NCBI RefSeq assembly: GCF_013403915.1
Contig: NZ_JABFDI010000002.1
Location: 310,001 to 374,000 of the forward strand
Source of the DNA: Winogradskyella pacifica
GTDB taxonomy: Bacteria > Bacteroidota > Bacteroidia > Flavobacteriales > Flavobacteriaceae
Direction of reading: 5' to 3'
DNA: 64,000 nt
Below, one piece after another: positions 45,080 through 53,567 of this stretch (the stretch's first letter is position 1; each line of letters begins with the position of its first letter). Under the pieces are notes generated by a model, which saw only the letters and a list, made by a program, of their open reading frames with translations, did not search any database and had not been told where the DNA came from. A program made the translations under genes and the position numbers.

Positions 45080-46559
45080 GTGTTTTTAAATATATATAAA
45101 AGGTTGTTCCTTCATTAACTTCACTTTCTACTTCAATTTTTCCACCAATGGCTTCCACTTGATTTTTAGTTATAAATAAACCTAAACCACGAGAGTCATC
45201 GTGCTTATGGAATGTTTTATACATGCCAAATAGTTTTTCTCCATATTTGATTAAATCAATACCTTGACCATAATCCCTAATTTCTAATACGATAAAACGA
45301 TCTTTAATTCTTGTGTTTATTTCGATTTTTGCGGGCTCAGTAGGCTTTTTATATTTAATGGCATTGGTTAAAAAATTTAATAGAATACTATCTAAATAGG
45401 CGGGTACTGCTTTCACTACAATATTAGGATCAATATTTATAGAAATTGTAGTTTTAGAATCTATTATGAGCGCAGAGATACTAGAATATGCTCTATTAAA
45501 ATTCTCTAGTAGGTTTAATGGTTCTGTTTTTAAATCTTTTTGAATGTTAATTGCAGCGACCTCGTTTAGATTTTCTACAGTTTCACCGAGATGATTTACA
45601 GCCATACTTATTAAAGGGAAAATCTCATTATCTGTAGTTTCTGGTAAGTCCATTTTTACAATATCTAATAACATATCTAAATTACCGTAATGTGATCTGA
45701 GATTATGCGATACAATATGAGCAAAATTTAATAAACGTTTATTCTGATCTTCGGTTGTAGTCAATAATTGTGAAATCTTTTTGCTCGTTTTTTTTATTTC
45801 AGTAACATCATTTATTTGAGCAACGAAATGTAGTGGTTGTCCTTTGTCATCCCTCACAATTGATGTAGATAACTGCGCCCAAATCGTTTCCTGCTGTTTA
45901 CTTATATAACGTTTTTCAGTTTCATAATGATCAATTTTACCACTAATCATACTCATCATGGCCTTGTAGTCTTTTCGTAAATCATCAGGGTGTGTAATAT
46001 CCATGAAGGTTAACTTTTCTATTTCTTCTTTACTATAACCAAAAGTTTCACATAGACTTTTATTAACTTCAAGCCAATTACCTTCTAAATCCACTATGGC
46101 CATTCCAACTAAAGCAGTTTCAAATGTTCTTCTAAGTTGAAGTTCTTTAAAGGCTAGTTTTTTTGAATCCTTTGTTGTTTTATCTATATCTTGAAATAAA
46201 CCTTGAACTAAAACGCATTTGTCATTTTCAACGACAGCTATGCCTATTGCTCTTATCCATTTATCTTTTCCTGTATGGGTGATAATTTGAACTTCAATAT
46301 CAAAATCTTTGTGGTTTTCAATACAATTGGTAAATAATCTAGTGATTGTATCTCGACTGTAGCCTTCTTTATAAAAAGAGAGACCAATTTCAACGTTAGG
46401 AATATAATCTAGAGGAACTTCGTGTATTTTTTTTGTTTGAATGCTCCAGTTTAGAATAGTAGATATAGGATTATATTCCCAAGTACCAATGGTGGCACGT
46501 TCTTGGATAAAATCTAACAAATCAATACTACTCTTGTTTTGTGTATTAGGGATAGACAA
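45072..46559 (-). CDS. PAS-domain sensor histidine kinase (paralog 3)
   Basis: A 495-residue soluble kinase. A partly recognisable PAS fold (residues about 15-130, with TIGTWEYNPISTILNWS) precedes a second PAS/PAC (residues 140-258, AIVDLEGNWLEVNKSLC; EKRYISKQQETIWAQLS). The H-box has His285 in VSHNLRSHYGN, followed by an HATPase domain (LNFLTNAIKYKK; RDYGQGIDL; GLGLFITKNQVEAIGGK). It is a relative of the two kinases at 12.6-15 kb with an extra PAS. The start is a TTG at 46559; no ATG lies nearby, and a TATATTTG motif 28 bases upstream supports it. It is coupled to the receiver gene downstream. Confidence 0.88.
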   Translation of the reverse strand: MSIPNTQNKSSIDLLDFIQERATIGTWEYNPISTILNWSIQTKKIHEVPLDYIPNVEIGLSFYKEGYSRDTITRLFTNCIENHKDFDIEVQIITHTGKDKWIRAIGIAVVENDKCVLVQGLFQDIDKTTKDSKKLAFKELQLRRTFETALVGMAIVDLEGNWLEVNKSLCETFGYSKEEIEKLTFMDITHPDDLRKDYKAMMSMISGKIDHYETEKRYISKQQETIWAQLSTSIVRDDKGQPLHFVAQINDVTEIKKTSKKISQLLTTTEDQNKRLLNFAHIVSHNLRSHYGNLDMLLDIVKMDLPETTDNEIFPLISMAVNHLGETVENLNEVAAINIQKDLKTEPLNLLENFNRAYSSISALIIDSKTTISINIDPNIVVKAVPAYLDSILLNFLTNAIKYKKPTEPAKIEINTRIKDRFIVLEIRDYGQGIDLIKYGEKLFGMYKTFHKHDDSRGLGLFITKNQVEAIGGKIEVESEVNEGTTFYIYLKTHE

Positions 46560-46587
46560 AATAGATGAGTTATAGGGGGTTAAAAGG

Positions 46588-46595
46588 CAAATATA
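46588..46595 (-). promoter_or_regulatory. Promoter -7 element of the kinase-regulator operon
   Basis: Minus strand TATATTTG followed by CC, exact TAnnTTTG, 28 bases before the TTG start of the kinase gene. Confidence 0.55.
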
Positions 46596-46674
46596 AATTT
46601 TAATTCGGAATAAACCAGTACTAAATGACTAAATAAAACGATAAAGGTGATTTTTTTGTAGGAAATAACTTATA

Positions 46675-47052
46675 TTATTTGTATTCCATAATCAAATAAA
46701 CAGACGTGGTTTCTCCAATATTTAAAACTTCGTGCGATGTTATTGAGTCTTTGCTAAAGGTATAACCTGTTGGTACATTGACTTCTCGCGTCCCTGTATG
46801 ATCAGTAATTCTAAATTCACCTCCAACTAAAGTGTAACCAACATGTGGATTGTGATAGTGTTTCTCATGGCCTACACCTGGCTCAAAAGTGCATTTAAGA
46901 ACTCTAAGTTCTTTATTATCTTCTAAAACTTCGCATACAGCATTACCTTTCCAACCTGCCTCTAAAGGATCTGGTAATGCGTTTTTATTTTTGCAACTTG
47001 AAAACCCTATTGCAATAAGGAAAACGAGTTTAAAAGCAAGTTTCTGTTTCAT
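46675..47052 (-). CDS. Cupin-domain lipoprotein
   Basis: A 125-residue protein with a lipoprotein signal (KLVFLIAIGFSSC). The mature part is a single cupin barrel: motif 1 is PGVGHEKHYHNPHVGYTLVGG with the metal-binding histidines and Glu, motif 2 is near PTGYTFSKDSITSHEVLNIG. Such small cupins may bind a metal or small ligand; no reaction can be assigned. It is a lone gene between the kinase operon and an uncharacterised short gene, transcribed leftward. Confidence 0.8.
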   Translation of the reverse strand: MKQKLAFKLVFLIAIGFSSCKNKNALPDPLEAGWKGNAVCEVLEDNKELRVLKCTFEPGVGHEKHYHNPHVGYTLVGGEFRITDHTGTREVNVPTGYTFSKDSITSHEVLNIGETTSVYLIMEYK

Positions 47053-47300
47053 TCAATTCATTTGCAAGCAAGATAATCATTTCAGGAATGTTATCCATTA
47101 CTAGTTTGTGATTTAGAGAAGTCTAATTTGCGGTTCTTGATCCGAATACGGTAAATACCAGTAATTATGTTTTCATAATTCTGATATTTTATTTTTATAT
47201 GTTGGTCTATTTTTATTAGGTCTCAATGAGTTCTATTTATGGCTTCATTTCTATGATTTTTCTAAAATCAATGACATCTGGTGTAAAGTCTAATTTCGTA

Positions 47301-47579
47301 CTAAAAGATTCCGTATTCTTTTTCTAAATCAGCAATCAGGTTTTTAGTCGATTTTTGCGTCCAAGACAAATAAAAATAATACAATTTTAAGTCTCTTTCA
47401 AATAAAGAGATTTGATTGTAATAGTCAATTAATGCAACACCAATTGGGTTTAATAATTCGAAATTTTTATTATTCAGTAACTCTTTATAATTGCATGTAA
47501 GGTCGAATGTCTCAGTATTTAAGTCGTCAAAGGATTGCCAATGATTTGTTTGTTTCCATAGATACAAGTTCGTACACAT
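47301..47579 (-). CDS. Hypothetical protein, 92 residues
   Basis: A hydrophilic, aromatic-rich protein (for example DLKLYYFYLSWTQKSTKNL) without signal peptide or membrane segment. I recognise no family. It has an ATG start and a plausible amino-acid composition, but the flanking gaps (47053-47300 and 47580-47705) carry no exact promoter motif or terminator. It could be a real orphan gene or the remnant of a larger one. Confidence 0.4.
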   Translation of the reverse strand: MCTNLYLWKQTNHWQSFDDLNTETFDLTCNYKELLNNKNFELLNPIGVALIDYYNQISLFERDLKLYYFYLSWTQKSTKNLIADLEKEYGIF

Positions 47580-47705
47580 ATTAAAAACATCTACAAGGCT
47601 TTAGCGATTAATAGTAAAGCTGAATTAATCAAAAAGTCGTACAATAACGAGTTGTAATTCAAAGGTCAACATACGAAAAATCATAACTTTTGCGTTAGTT
47701 TAAGT

Positions 47706-48572
47706 ATGAAGAAAGTTATACTCATCCTTTTTATATTGGCATCGCTTGCTGTTTTAGCCTTTCAGTTTCAACCTGTAAAAAAAGCGGTTACTATAGTTAC
47801 ATCGAGTATCGAAACTCCTAGCCTTGTTAATAAGGATAGTTTAACGATTGCTTCGCGAGTGAATTTACCCGAAAGCTATAAACGTGTAACTTATAAAAAA
47901 GGAAGTTTTCAAGATTATCTCAGAAACTACAAACTAAAACCCTTCGGAAGTAAAATTATCAATTACGATGATACCAATTATTTTTGGCAAGGAGGTCATA
48001 TCGGAATTTTAGAAGTTCCTGTGCCTAAAAACGGATTACAACAATGTGCAGATGCATTAATTAGAATTAGAAGCGAATACCTTTGGGACAATAACAGAAA
48101 GGATGAAATTGGTTTCAAATTTACCTCAGGGCATTATTGTTCTTGGACTAAATATGCAGAAGGGTATAGGCCTAAAATTAACGGTAATAAAGTAAGGTTT
48201 CATAAAACGGCAAGTGCCAATACTTCAAAAGAAAACTTCTATAAATATTTGAATTTAATTTACATGTATTCTGGGACTTTATCACTTTACAACGAGTTAG
48301 AATCCGTTGCCGCTAAAGATTTAAAAATCGGTGATATGCTTATTAAAGGAGGTTCTCCCGGACATATTGTTATGATTACAGATGAGATTATTAATACTAA
48401 AGGGGAAAAGTTATTTTTATTGTCTCAAGGCAATACTCCAGCGCAAAGTGTACATCTGGTTAAAAATCTTGTAGATTCAACGATTTCTCCATGGTATCAT
48501 TTAGAAGATGATGCTGTGATTTCAGTTTCAAATTATACGTTTGGAAGCTCTAAATTTGTGCGTTTTAAATAG
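47706..48572 (+). CDS. DUF4846-family exported protein
   Basis: A 288-residue protein with an N-terminal signal or anchor (VILILFILASLAVLAFQFQP). Family-like features are QQCADALIRIRSEYLW, the FTSGHYCSWTKYAEGYRP segment, IGDMLIKGGSPGHIVMITDE and LSQGNTPAQSVHLVKN near the C-terminus, which match my memory of DUF4846. The G-D-x-x-x-x-x-G-x-P-G-H pattern with Cys and His resembles NlpC-like papain-fold proteins, but that is a guess. Biochemical role unknown. It is followed closely by the gene at 48593. Confidence 0.78.
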   Translation: MKKVILILFILASLAVLAFQFQPVKKAVTIVTSSIETPSLVNKDSLTIASRVNLPESYKRVTYKKGSFQDYLRNYKLKPFGSKIINYDDTNYFWQGGHIGILEVPVPKNGLQQCADALIRIRSEYLWDNNRKDEIGFKFTSGHYCSWTKYAEGYRPKINGNKVRFHKTASANTSKENFYKYLNLIYMYSGTLSLYNELESVAAKDLKIGDMLIKGGSPGHIVMITDEIINTKGEKLFLLSQGNTPAQSVHLVKNLVDSTISPWYHLEDDAVISVSNYTFGSSKFVRFK

Positions 48573-48580
48573 CAAGTTTG

Positions 48581-48588
48581 TATCTTTG
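48581..48588 (+). promoter_or_regulatory. Promoter -7 element abutting the next start codon
   Basis: TATCTTTG followed by CA; the ATG of the next gene begins 5 bases after the motif (48593). It overlaps the TTG that opens the long frame, so that TTG is not used. The transcript would be leaderless or nearly so. Confidence 0.55.
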
Positions 48589-48592
48589 CATA

Positions 48593-48970
48593 ATGAGTAA
48601 ACCACTTACACCTCAAGAAGTACACAATCTTGCCATGAACCATGTTGGTAAAGACCTAGAAGCTCGTGGTTTCGAGTTTGTAGCAATCAATTCTAAGTTA
48701 AAACGCCATCCGCAATTTGTCTGTATCGATAAAAATAGTCAGTATTATTTTGTGGTAGTACGCGCTGTTATTTTACCTGAAAATCCTAATAATTATGATG
48801 TGGTTTGGATGGAAACCTTCAAAAAACATGCTTACGAAAAAGACGCTAAAGTCTTGTATGCAGGAGTTGGTTTGGGGAATCCTGATGGGGAAGATTTACC
48901 TATTTATTTAGATGAAGAATATCTTATTGAGTATAATGGGATTCAGGTCATTGAAATGAATTTGAATTAA
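48593..48970 (+). CDS. Small conserved protein of unknown function encoded next to apbE
   Basis: A 125-residue cytosolic protein with two likely alpha/beta halves (HNLAMNHVGKDLEARGFEFV; HPQFVCIDKNSQYYFVVVRA; KVLYAGVGLGNPDGEDLPIY). No catalytic motif is evident. From memory, flavobacterial homologs sit beside apbE and nqr and are sometimes annotated, probably wrongly, as an Nqr subunit F. Its position 52 bases before apbE supports a link with Nqr or flavin loading. The start was moved from a TTG at 48578 to this ATG because of the promoter motif. Confidence 0.75.
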   Translation: MSKPLTPQEVHNLAMNHVGKDLEARGFEFVAINSKLKRHPQFVCIDKNSQYYFVVVRAVILPENPNNYDVVWMETFKKHAYEKDAKVLYAGVGLGNPDGEDLPIYLDEEYLIEYNGIQVIEMNLN

Positions 48971-49022
48971 TATAACATCCGCTTTATTAGACTAATCACA
49001 GTCTAAATCAATCTACATATTT

Positions 49023-50000
49023 ATGAAAAAAATAGTTTACCTATTTCTAATTAGCATTGTTTTTTCTTGTAATCAAGAACCTGAAAACACTAAAATTAGT
49101 GGCCCTGTATTTGGTACAGTCTATAATATTCAATATTACACAACGGATGATTCAAATTATAAAACACAGTTTGATAGTCTTTTTGCTGTGGTAAATGAAT
49201 CGATGTCTACCTATATTCCAGATTCAAAAATATCTCGAATTAATAAAGGTGAAAACATTGAATTAGACGCACATTTTACGCGTGTTTTTAATAAAGCCAA
49301 AGAAATTTACAGAGCAACTGAAGGAGCTTTTGATCCTACCATCGGAGCGGTAGTGAATGCATGGGATTTTGGACCAGAAGGAAAAATTACCAATATAGAT
49401 AGCACGACTATTGATAGTTTAATGAAGTCTGTGGGGTATAACCGCATGGGATTGAGAGATAATAAAATTGTTAAAAGTTCTAAATCGTTTTTAGATTTTA
49501 ATGCCATTGCAAAAGGTTATGGTGTGGATGTTATTGGTGAGTTTTTAGAAAGCAAGAATGTTACCGACTATTTAGTTGAAATCGGAGGAGAAATACGGGT
49601 AAGAGGTATTAATCTTGATAAAAAATCATCTTGGAAAGTGGGTATCGACGATCCAAATTTTGAAGGAGAGCAGTCGTATTCAAAAATCATCCCTTTACAA
49701 GAGGAAGCCATGGCAACTTCTGGCACATATCGTAAATTTAAAATTGATGACAACGGCAATCGCTATGCACATATTATTGATACAAAAACAGGGTATCCAT
49801 CTAAAACTAATATTTTAAGTGTTTCTGTTTTAGCTGAAGATTGTATGACGGCTGATGCTTATGCCACGGCGTTTCAGGCTATGGGAATAGATAAAGTAAA
49901 GGCATTTGCAGAGCGACATGCCGAATTAAAAGTGTTTATTATTTTTGAGAATGAAGCAAAAGAATTTGAAACACTTTCATTAAATAACTTTCCGGAATAA
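49023..50000 (+). CDS. apbE: FAD:protein FMN transferase (flavin transferase), lipoprotein
   Basis: A 325-residue exported enzyme with a lipoprotein signal (LFLISIVFSC). ApbE motifs: SGPVFGTVYNIQYY at the start, ESMSTYIPDSKISRIN, FDPTIGAVVNAWDFGP, DFNAIAKGYGVDVIG, EIGGEIRVRG, ATSGTYRKF and the C-terminal MTADAYATAFQAMG. It attaches FMN to Thr residues of NqrB and NqrC in the periplasm, using FAD. The nqr operon is on the same strand 4.5 kb upstream, interrupted by minus-strand genes. It ends at its own terminator (50061-50099). Confidence 0.95.
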   Translation: MKKIVYLFLISIVFSCNQEPENTKISGPVFGTVYNIQYYTTDDSNYKTQFDSLFAVVNESMSTYIPDSKISRINKGENIELDAHFTRVFNKAKEIYRATEGAFDPTIGAVVNAWDFGPEGKITNIDSTTIDSLMKSVGYNRMGLRDNKIVKSSKSFLDFNAIAKGYGVDVIGEFLESKNVTDYLVEIGGEIRVRGINLDKKSSWKVGIDDPNFEGEQSYSKIIPLQEEAMATSGTYRKFKIDDNGNRYAHIIDTKTGYPSKTNILSVSVLAEDCMTADAYATAFQAMGIDKVKAFAERHAELKVFIIFENEAKEFETLSLNNFPE

Positions 50001-50060
50001 GTGATTTTTTAGGTGACGAAGCAAAAAATAAGGTGTCTTATAAATGCTATTAATCATTAT

Positions 50061-50099
50061 AAAAAAGTTGTTCCAGGTTAAGGGGGGAACAGCTTTTTT
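50061..50099 (+). terminator. Terminator of apbE
   Basis: Stem 50061-50074 with 50086-50099 (AAGTTGTTCC / GGAACAGCTT with one G-U in plus-strand RNA) followed by a run of T. Confidence 0.78.
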
Positions 50100-50138
50100 T
50101 TTGTTCAGATAAATAAATACAGCAATTATATTCTATTA

Positions 50139-50507
50139 TTAAAAAGCATTAATCAATACCAACAACCAACCCACTACTAAGAGTAAGGCACCAATCGGAG
50201 TCACAGGGCCTAAAAAGCGAAGTTTTTTGCCTTTAGCATCAGATAAAATCAAGCCGTAAATACTAAACGAGAATAATATAATACCGATTGTGAAACACCA
50301 ATACGTTGCCGAGGTAACATCGGTATTGCTAAGACCTAAAGCTAGCAAAACAATGGCATGATACATTTGATACTTTACACCAACTTCAAAACTATGCAAT
50401 TGATCTGTAGATAAGATTTTCTTTAATGCATGGGCGCCAAAAGCACCAAAGATTACGGCGAGCATACCGAATAAAGCTCCAGTTGCAATTATAATGTGTT
50501 GCGTCAT
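50139..50507 (-). CDS. DUF423-family membrane protein
   Basis: A 122-residue protein with four hydrophobic helices. The N-terminal GALFGMLAVIFGAFGAHALK followed by SFEVGVKYQMYHAIVLLALG is the DUF423 (YgdD) signature. These inner-membrane proteins are widespread and of unknown function. It follows the methyltransferase gene by 14 bases on the same strand, so the two are probably co-transcribed. Confidence 0.92.
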   Translation of the reverse strand: MTQHIIIATGALFGMLAVIFGAFGAHALKKILSTDQLHSFEVGVKYQMYHAIVLLALGLSNTDVTSATYWCFTIGIILFSFSIYGLILSDAKGKKLRFLGPVTPIGALLLVVGWLLVLINAF

Positions 50508-50521
50508 TTTAGTATGTTGTT

Positions 50522-51286
50522 TTATTTATAAACTACAGGAATAATTTCACCTTTCGCTAGGCAGTATTTTTCAATGTCTTCGTTAGAAAGGGTAGCCGTA
50601 TAATCCACTTCTTCAACTTTAAAACCTATGGAACGAAGCTTATCAAAATAATCACGACCATAAACACGAACATGATCGTATTGTCCAAAAATTTTAGCAC
50701 GCTCATCTCTGTCTGTAATAGAATCATCTTCAAAAGTTACAGCTCTATCTAATTCTTGTGGAATCTGAAAGATACCATACCCACCAGGTTTCATTACTCT
50801 GTATAATTCTTGCATGGCTTTAGTATCATCTGGAATATGTTCTAAAACATGATTACAAAGAATTACATCATAACTATTATCTTCAAAAGGAAGGTCGCAA
50901 ATATCGGCTTTGACATCTGCAATAGGTGATAGTAAATCGGTAGTCGTATATTTTAAGTTTTTAAGACTTCTAAAACGTTTTAAAAAGCACTGTTCTGGGG
51001 CAAAATGTAGGACACTTTTTTTAGCATTAAAAAAATCCGTTTTATGGTTGAGATATAACCACAATAAGCGATGACGTTCTAATGATAGTGTAGAGGGTGA
51101 TAAAACATTATTTCTTTGGTTACCGTAACCATAAGGTAAAAATGTTTTAAAGCTTTTGTTATCAATGGGATCCGTGAATATATTTCCTTTTAAGAAGAAT
51201 GCTAAAATTGGGCGTGCCACGTAGCTTAATCTTATGAGTAAAGGTCTTGGTATGGTGTTTAATATAAGTTTGAAGAGTTTTTTCAT
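50522..51286 (-). CDS. Class I SAM-dependent methyltransferase
   Basis: A 254-residue methyltransferase of the Methyltransf_11 type. The SAM region is degenerate at motif I (KSVLHFAPEQC and YTTTDLLSPIADVKADICDL), with clear later motifs LPFEDNSYDVILCNHVLEHI and ELYRVMKPGGYGIFQIPQE. The sequence is typical of methyltransferases that act on sugars or lipids in the envelope, but the substrate is unknown. The frame begins at 51316 inside the flanking repeat; the ATG at 51286 gives the normal N-terminus MKKLFKLILNTIPRPLL. DUF423 follows. Confidence 0.85.
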   Translation of the reverse strand: MKKLFKLILNTIPRPLLIRLSYVARPILAFFLKGNIFTDPIDNKSFKTFLPYGYGNQRNNVLSPSTLSLERHRLLWLYLNHKTDFFNAKKSVLHFAPEQCFLKRFRSLKNLKYTTTDLLSPIADVKADICDLPFEDNSYDVILCNHVLEHIPDDTKAMQELYRVMKPGGYGIFQIPQELDRAVTFEDDSITDRDERAKIFGQYDHVRVYGRDYFDKLRSIGFKVEEVDYTATLSNEDIEKYCLAKGEIIPVVYK

Positions 51287-51293
51287 AGTGTTA

Positions 51294-51332
51294 CTCAGAG
51301 ATACACAAAGACACACGGAGTTTCGCGGAGTG
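51294..51332. repeat. Left inverted repeat framing the GxxExxY gene
   Basis: Begins CTCAGAGATAC and continues with ACACGGAG and GCGGAG words. Its reverse complement is found, imperfectly, at 51739-51776: the outermost 11 bases are identical and the GGAG words recur. The gene's stop codon (51334) is immediately beside it. Confidence 0.7.
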
Positions 51333-51333
51333 C

Positions 51334-51714
51334 TTACTCGATTGTGTTTATGAATCTTTTTATTCCGTTTTTTAGAAGCTTAGTATTAAAGTTGAGTAAT
51401 AGTCCTGTTGGGTAATCCCCTAATTTCATGTAAGTCAATATTTGAGCAGTATGAACATCTGTGAATTTCTCAACAGTTTTTAATTCAATAACTATTTTGA
51501 TTTCTACTAATATATCAATTCTGTAACCGTGATCTAAAGTGATATCTTTATAAATAATAGGTCTTGAAACTTTTTTTTGAACTGAATAGCCTAATGCTTT
51601 TAATTCATAAAACAAACAGTCCTGATAAGCGGATTCTAAAAGGCCTGGGCCAAGTTCTTTATGCACTTCTATAGCTGCTCCTATAATATTTTCCGTAATT
51701 TTATCGTAAACCAT
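51334..51714 (-). CDS. GxxExxY protein
   Basis: A 126-residue protein. The family signature is GAAIEVHKELGPGLLESAY, followed by the nuclease-like core DHGYRIDILVEIKIVIELKT (D-x-L-V with E-L-K), which resembles PD-(D/E)xK enzymes; the C-terminus KLLKNGIKRFIN is also typical. The biological role is unknown. The gene is framed on both sides by imperfect inverted repeats rich in CTCCGTG words, a setting often seen for this family, and its neighbours are ordinary chromosomal genes, so it looks like an inserted cassette. Confidence 0.88.
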   Translation of the reverse strand: MVYDKITENIIGAAIEVHKELGPGLLESAYQDCLFYELKALGYSVQKKVSRPIIYKDITLDHGYRIDILVEIKIVIELKTVEKFTDVHTAQILTYMKLGDYPTGLLLNFNTKLLKNGIKRFINTIE

Positions 51715-51738
51715 AATATCAAAATTATACTCAAAACG

Positions 51739-51776
51739 CTCCGTGAATCTCCGTGAAAACTCTAAGTATCTCTGAG
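51739..51776. repeat. Right inverted repeat framing the GxxExxY gene
   Basis: Reads CTCCGTGAATCTCCGTG and ends GTATCTCTGAG. Its reverse complement matches the left repeat at 51294-51332, exactly over the outer 11 bases and partly beyond. Confidence 0.7.
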
Positions 51777-51840
51777 AAATAACTATTTAGTGATAGCAAG
51801 AAACAATACCGTTACTTAATTCAGAAAATAAAAATAATAT

Positions 51841-52614
51841 TTACGCTTCTACCTGACTAGAAATTAAATTATATATACCATCCCAAAGTGCAATTCTATG
51901 TTGTAAAGCGGCTTTGGCAACGTCTAAAGCCTCATTCCATTTTTGCTCATCATTACCACATAATTCCTCTATCATTTTTAATGAAAGTGGGCCGTGTTCA
52001 TCACCATCTAATTCAATGTGACGCTTTAAATAATAGGTTAATTTACTATAGGTGTTGTCGCTGGTTTTAGACTGATTAATAATTTGAAAAAACATATCAG
52101 GTATCACATCTTCACGACCAAAGGTAAATGCCGAGGCAATTTTGTGCGATTCATTTGTTGCAATAACCTTAAATGTAAAATCTACAAATTTTAAGGTTTC
52201 AGCATTCAACGTTACTTTTTCTGCTGCATGAGATACAGAATCATTATTTTGAATATGATTAACAAAACTTTCAATTTGCGAAGTACTTGCTCCAATTTGG
52301 TGCATCGCATCTAAGTACATTTCATAATGACTTTTAGGCTCTCCTAATTCATTAATATCACTTTCTTCACCAAGAACAATCTCGTTAATAAAGCGCGCCG
52401 TCGATGGATTTTTAACAGGAGTCCAAGGCACTCTAGTGTTCGTTAATTGATTTTGAAGCGCTTTTAATAAAGACATAAAATCCCAAACGGCAAACACATG
52501 TTGCTCCATAAAAGTTTTTACATCTTCAATAGATGATAAAGCACTATATAATTTATGGTTGTTAAGTTCAGACCTTAAGTCTGTTAATTCGTTTTCTAAA
52601 TACTTAATTGTCAT
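51841..52614 (-). CDS. DUF3050-family protein (heme-oxygenase-like fold)
   Basis: A 257-residue all-helical protein. Family-like sequence: [46 protein letters not shown]-like [34 protein letters not shown] and [18 protein letters not shown]. Conserved His, Glu and Asp residues recall the metal site of heme-oxygenase-like oxidases, but no activity can be named. It lies 9 bases after map on the same strand and is probably co-transcribed with it. Confidence 0.85.
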   Translation of the reverse strand: MTIKYLENELTDLRSELNNHKLYSALSSIEDVKTFMEQHVFAVWDFMSLLKALQNQLTNTRVPWTPVKNPSTARFINEIVLGEESDINELGEPKSHYEMYLDAMHQIGASTSQIESFVNHIQNNDSVSHAAEKVTLNAETLKFVDFTFKVIATNESHKIASAFTFGREDVIPDMFFQIINQSKTSDNTYSKLTYYLKRHIELDGDEHGPLSLKMIEELCGNDEQKWNEALDVAKAALQHRIALWDGIYNLISSQVEA

Positions 52615-52623
52615 GAGAGTCTA

Positions 52624-53442
52624 TTAAATAACGAGTGCTTTTTGTCTAAAAGCATCTTCTTCATTTGAAGTAATGCCTAAAGCTTCATGTACATAGGCAA
52701 ACGTAGAAAGTATTTCTGGCTTACCGTCAACAATAGCAACATCGTGTTCAAAATGTACACTTGGTTTTCCGTCTTGTGTTACAATCGTCCAACCATCACT
52801 CAATTGTTTTACTTTATGCGTTCCTAAATTGATCATTGGCTCAATGGCAACGACCATACCTTCAATAAACTTCTTACCACGACCACGTTTTCCATAATTA
52901 GGCATTTCAGGATCTTCGTGCATTTTTCTGCCTAAACCATGACCAACTAACTCTCTAACCACACCATAGCCTTCAGCTTCGGTAAATTGTTGAATTGCAA
53001 AACCAACATCACCAACGCGATTGCCAATTTTTAATTGCTCAATACCTTTATAAAGTGATTCTTTAGTAATCTGAATGAGTTTCTTCGTCTCTTCTGCAAC
53101 ATTTCCAATTTCAAAAGTATAAGCGTGATCACCATAAAAGCCATTCATAAATGACCCACAATCTATAGAAACAATATCACCATCTTTTAATGGAATGTCT
53201 GTTGGTAAACCATGAACTACAGCTTCATTAACACTACAAAGCAACGTTGAAGGACAATCGTAAAGGCCTTTAAAGCCAGGTAAAGCACCATGATCCCTAA
53301 TAAATTCTTCAGCGATAGCATCTAAATGATTCGTGGTTACACCTTCTTTTGTTTCTTTAGCCAACATACCTAAGGTTTTAGATACGATGAGCGCACTTTG
53401 ACGCATTAATTCAATCTCTTCTGCTGTTTTTACTATAATCAT
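52624..53442 (-). CDS. map: Methionine aminopeptidase, type I
   Basis: A 272-residue pita-bread metalloprotease that removes the initiator Met from nascent proteins. Metal and active-site residues are visible: VVHGLPTDIPLKDGDIVSID with His and the first Asp, YGDHAYTF with the second Asp, GHGLGRKMHEDPEMPNYG, the Glu in VAIEPMINLG and the last Glu in HFEHDVAI. The length is close to other type I enzymes. A promoter motif lies 20 bases upstream; a DUF3050 gene follows after 9 bases. Confidence 0.95.
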   Translation of the reverse strand: MIIVKTAEEIELMRQSALIVSKTLGMLAKETKEGVTTNHLDAIAEEFIRDHGALPGFKGLYDCPSTLLCSVNEAVVHGLPTDIPLKDGDIVSIDCGSFMNGFYGDHAYTFEIGNVAEETKKLIQITKESLYKGIEQLKIGNRVGDVGFAIQQFTEAEGYGVVRELVGHGLGRKMHEDPEMPNYGKRGRGKKFIEGMVVAIEPMINLGTHKVKQLSDGWTIVTQDGKPSVHFEHDVAIVDGKPEILSTFAYVHEALGITSNEEDAFRQKALVI

Positions 53443-53461
53443 GATTCAAAATATTGAGCGG

Positions 53462-53469
53462 CAAAGATA
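53462..53469 (-). promoter_or_regulatory. Promoter -7 element of map
   Basis: Minus strand TATCTTTG followed by CC, exact TAnnTTTG, 19 bases before the map ATG. Confidence 0.55.
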
Positions 53470-53539
53470 GGGAATTATAACAATTCTTAAGTATTTCTAA
53501 AACATGATATATAACAGTTTAAAAATAAGTTTTCTATTA

Positions 53540-53547
53540 TATGTTTG
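53540..53547 (+). promoter_or_regulatory. Promoter -7 element of the CoA-transferase gene
   Basis: TATGTTTG followed by CA. The ATG that opens the long frame (53541) lies inside this motif, so translation must start at the ATG at 53568, 20 bases downstream. Confidence 0.5.
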
Positions 53548-53567
53548 CAGAATTAAATGGTATAACT

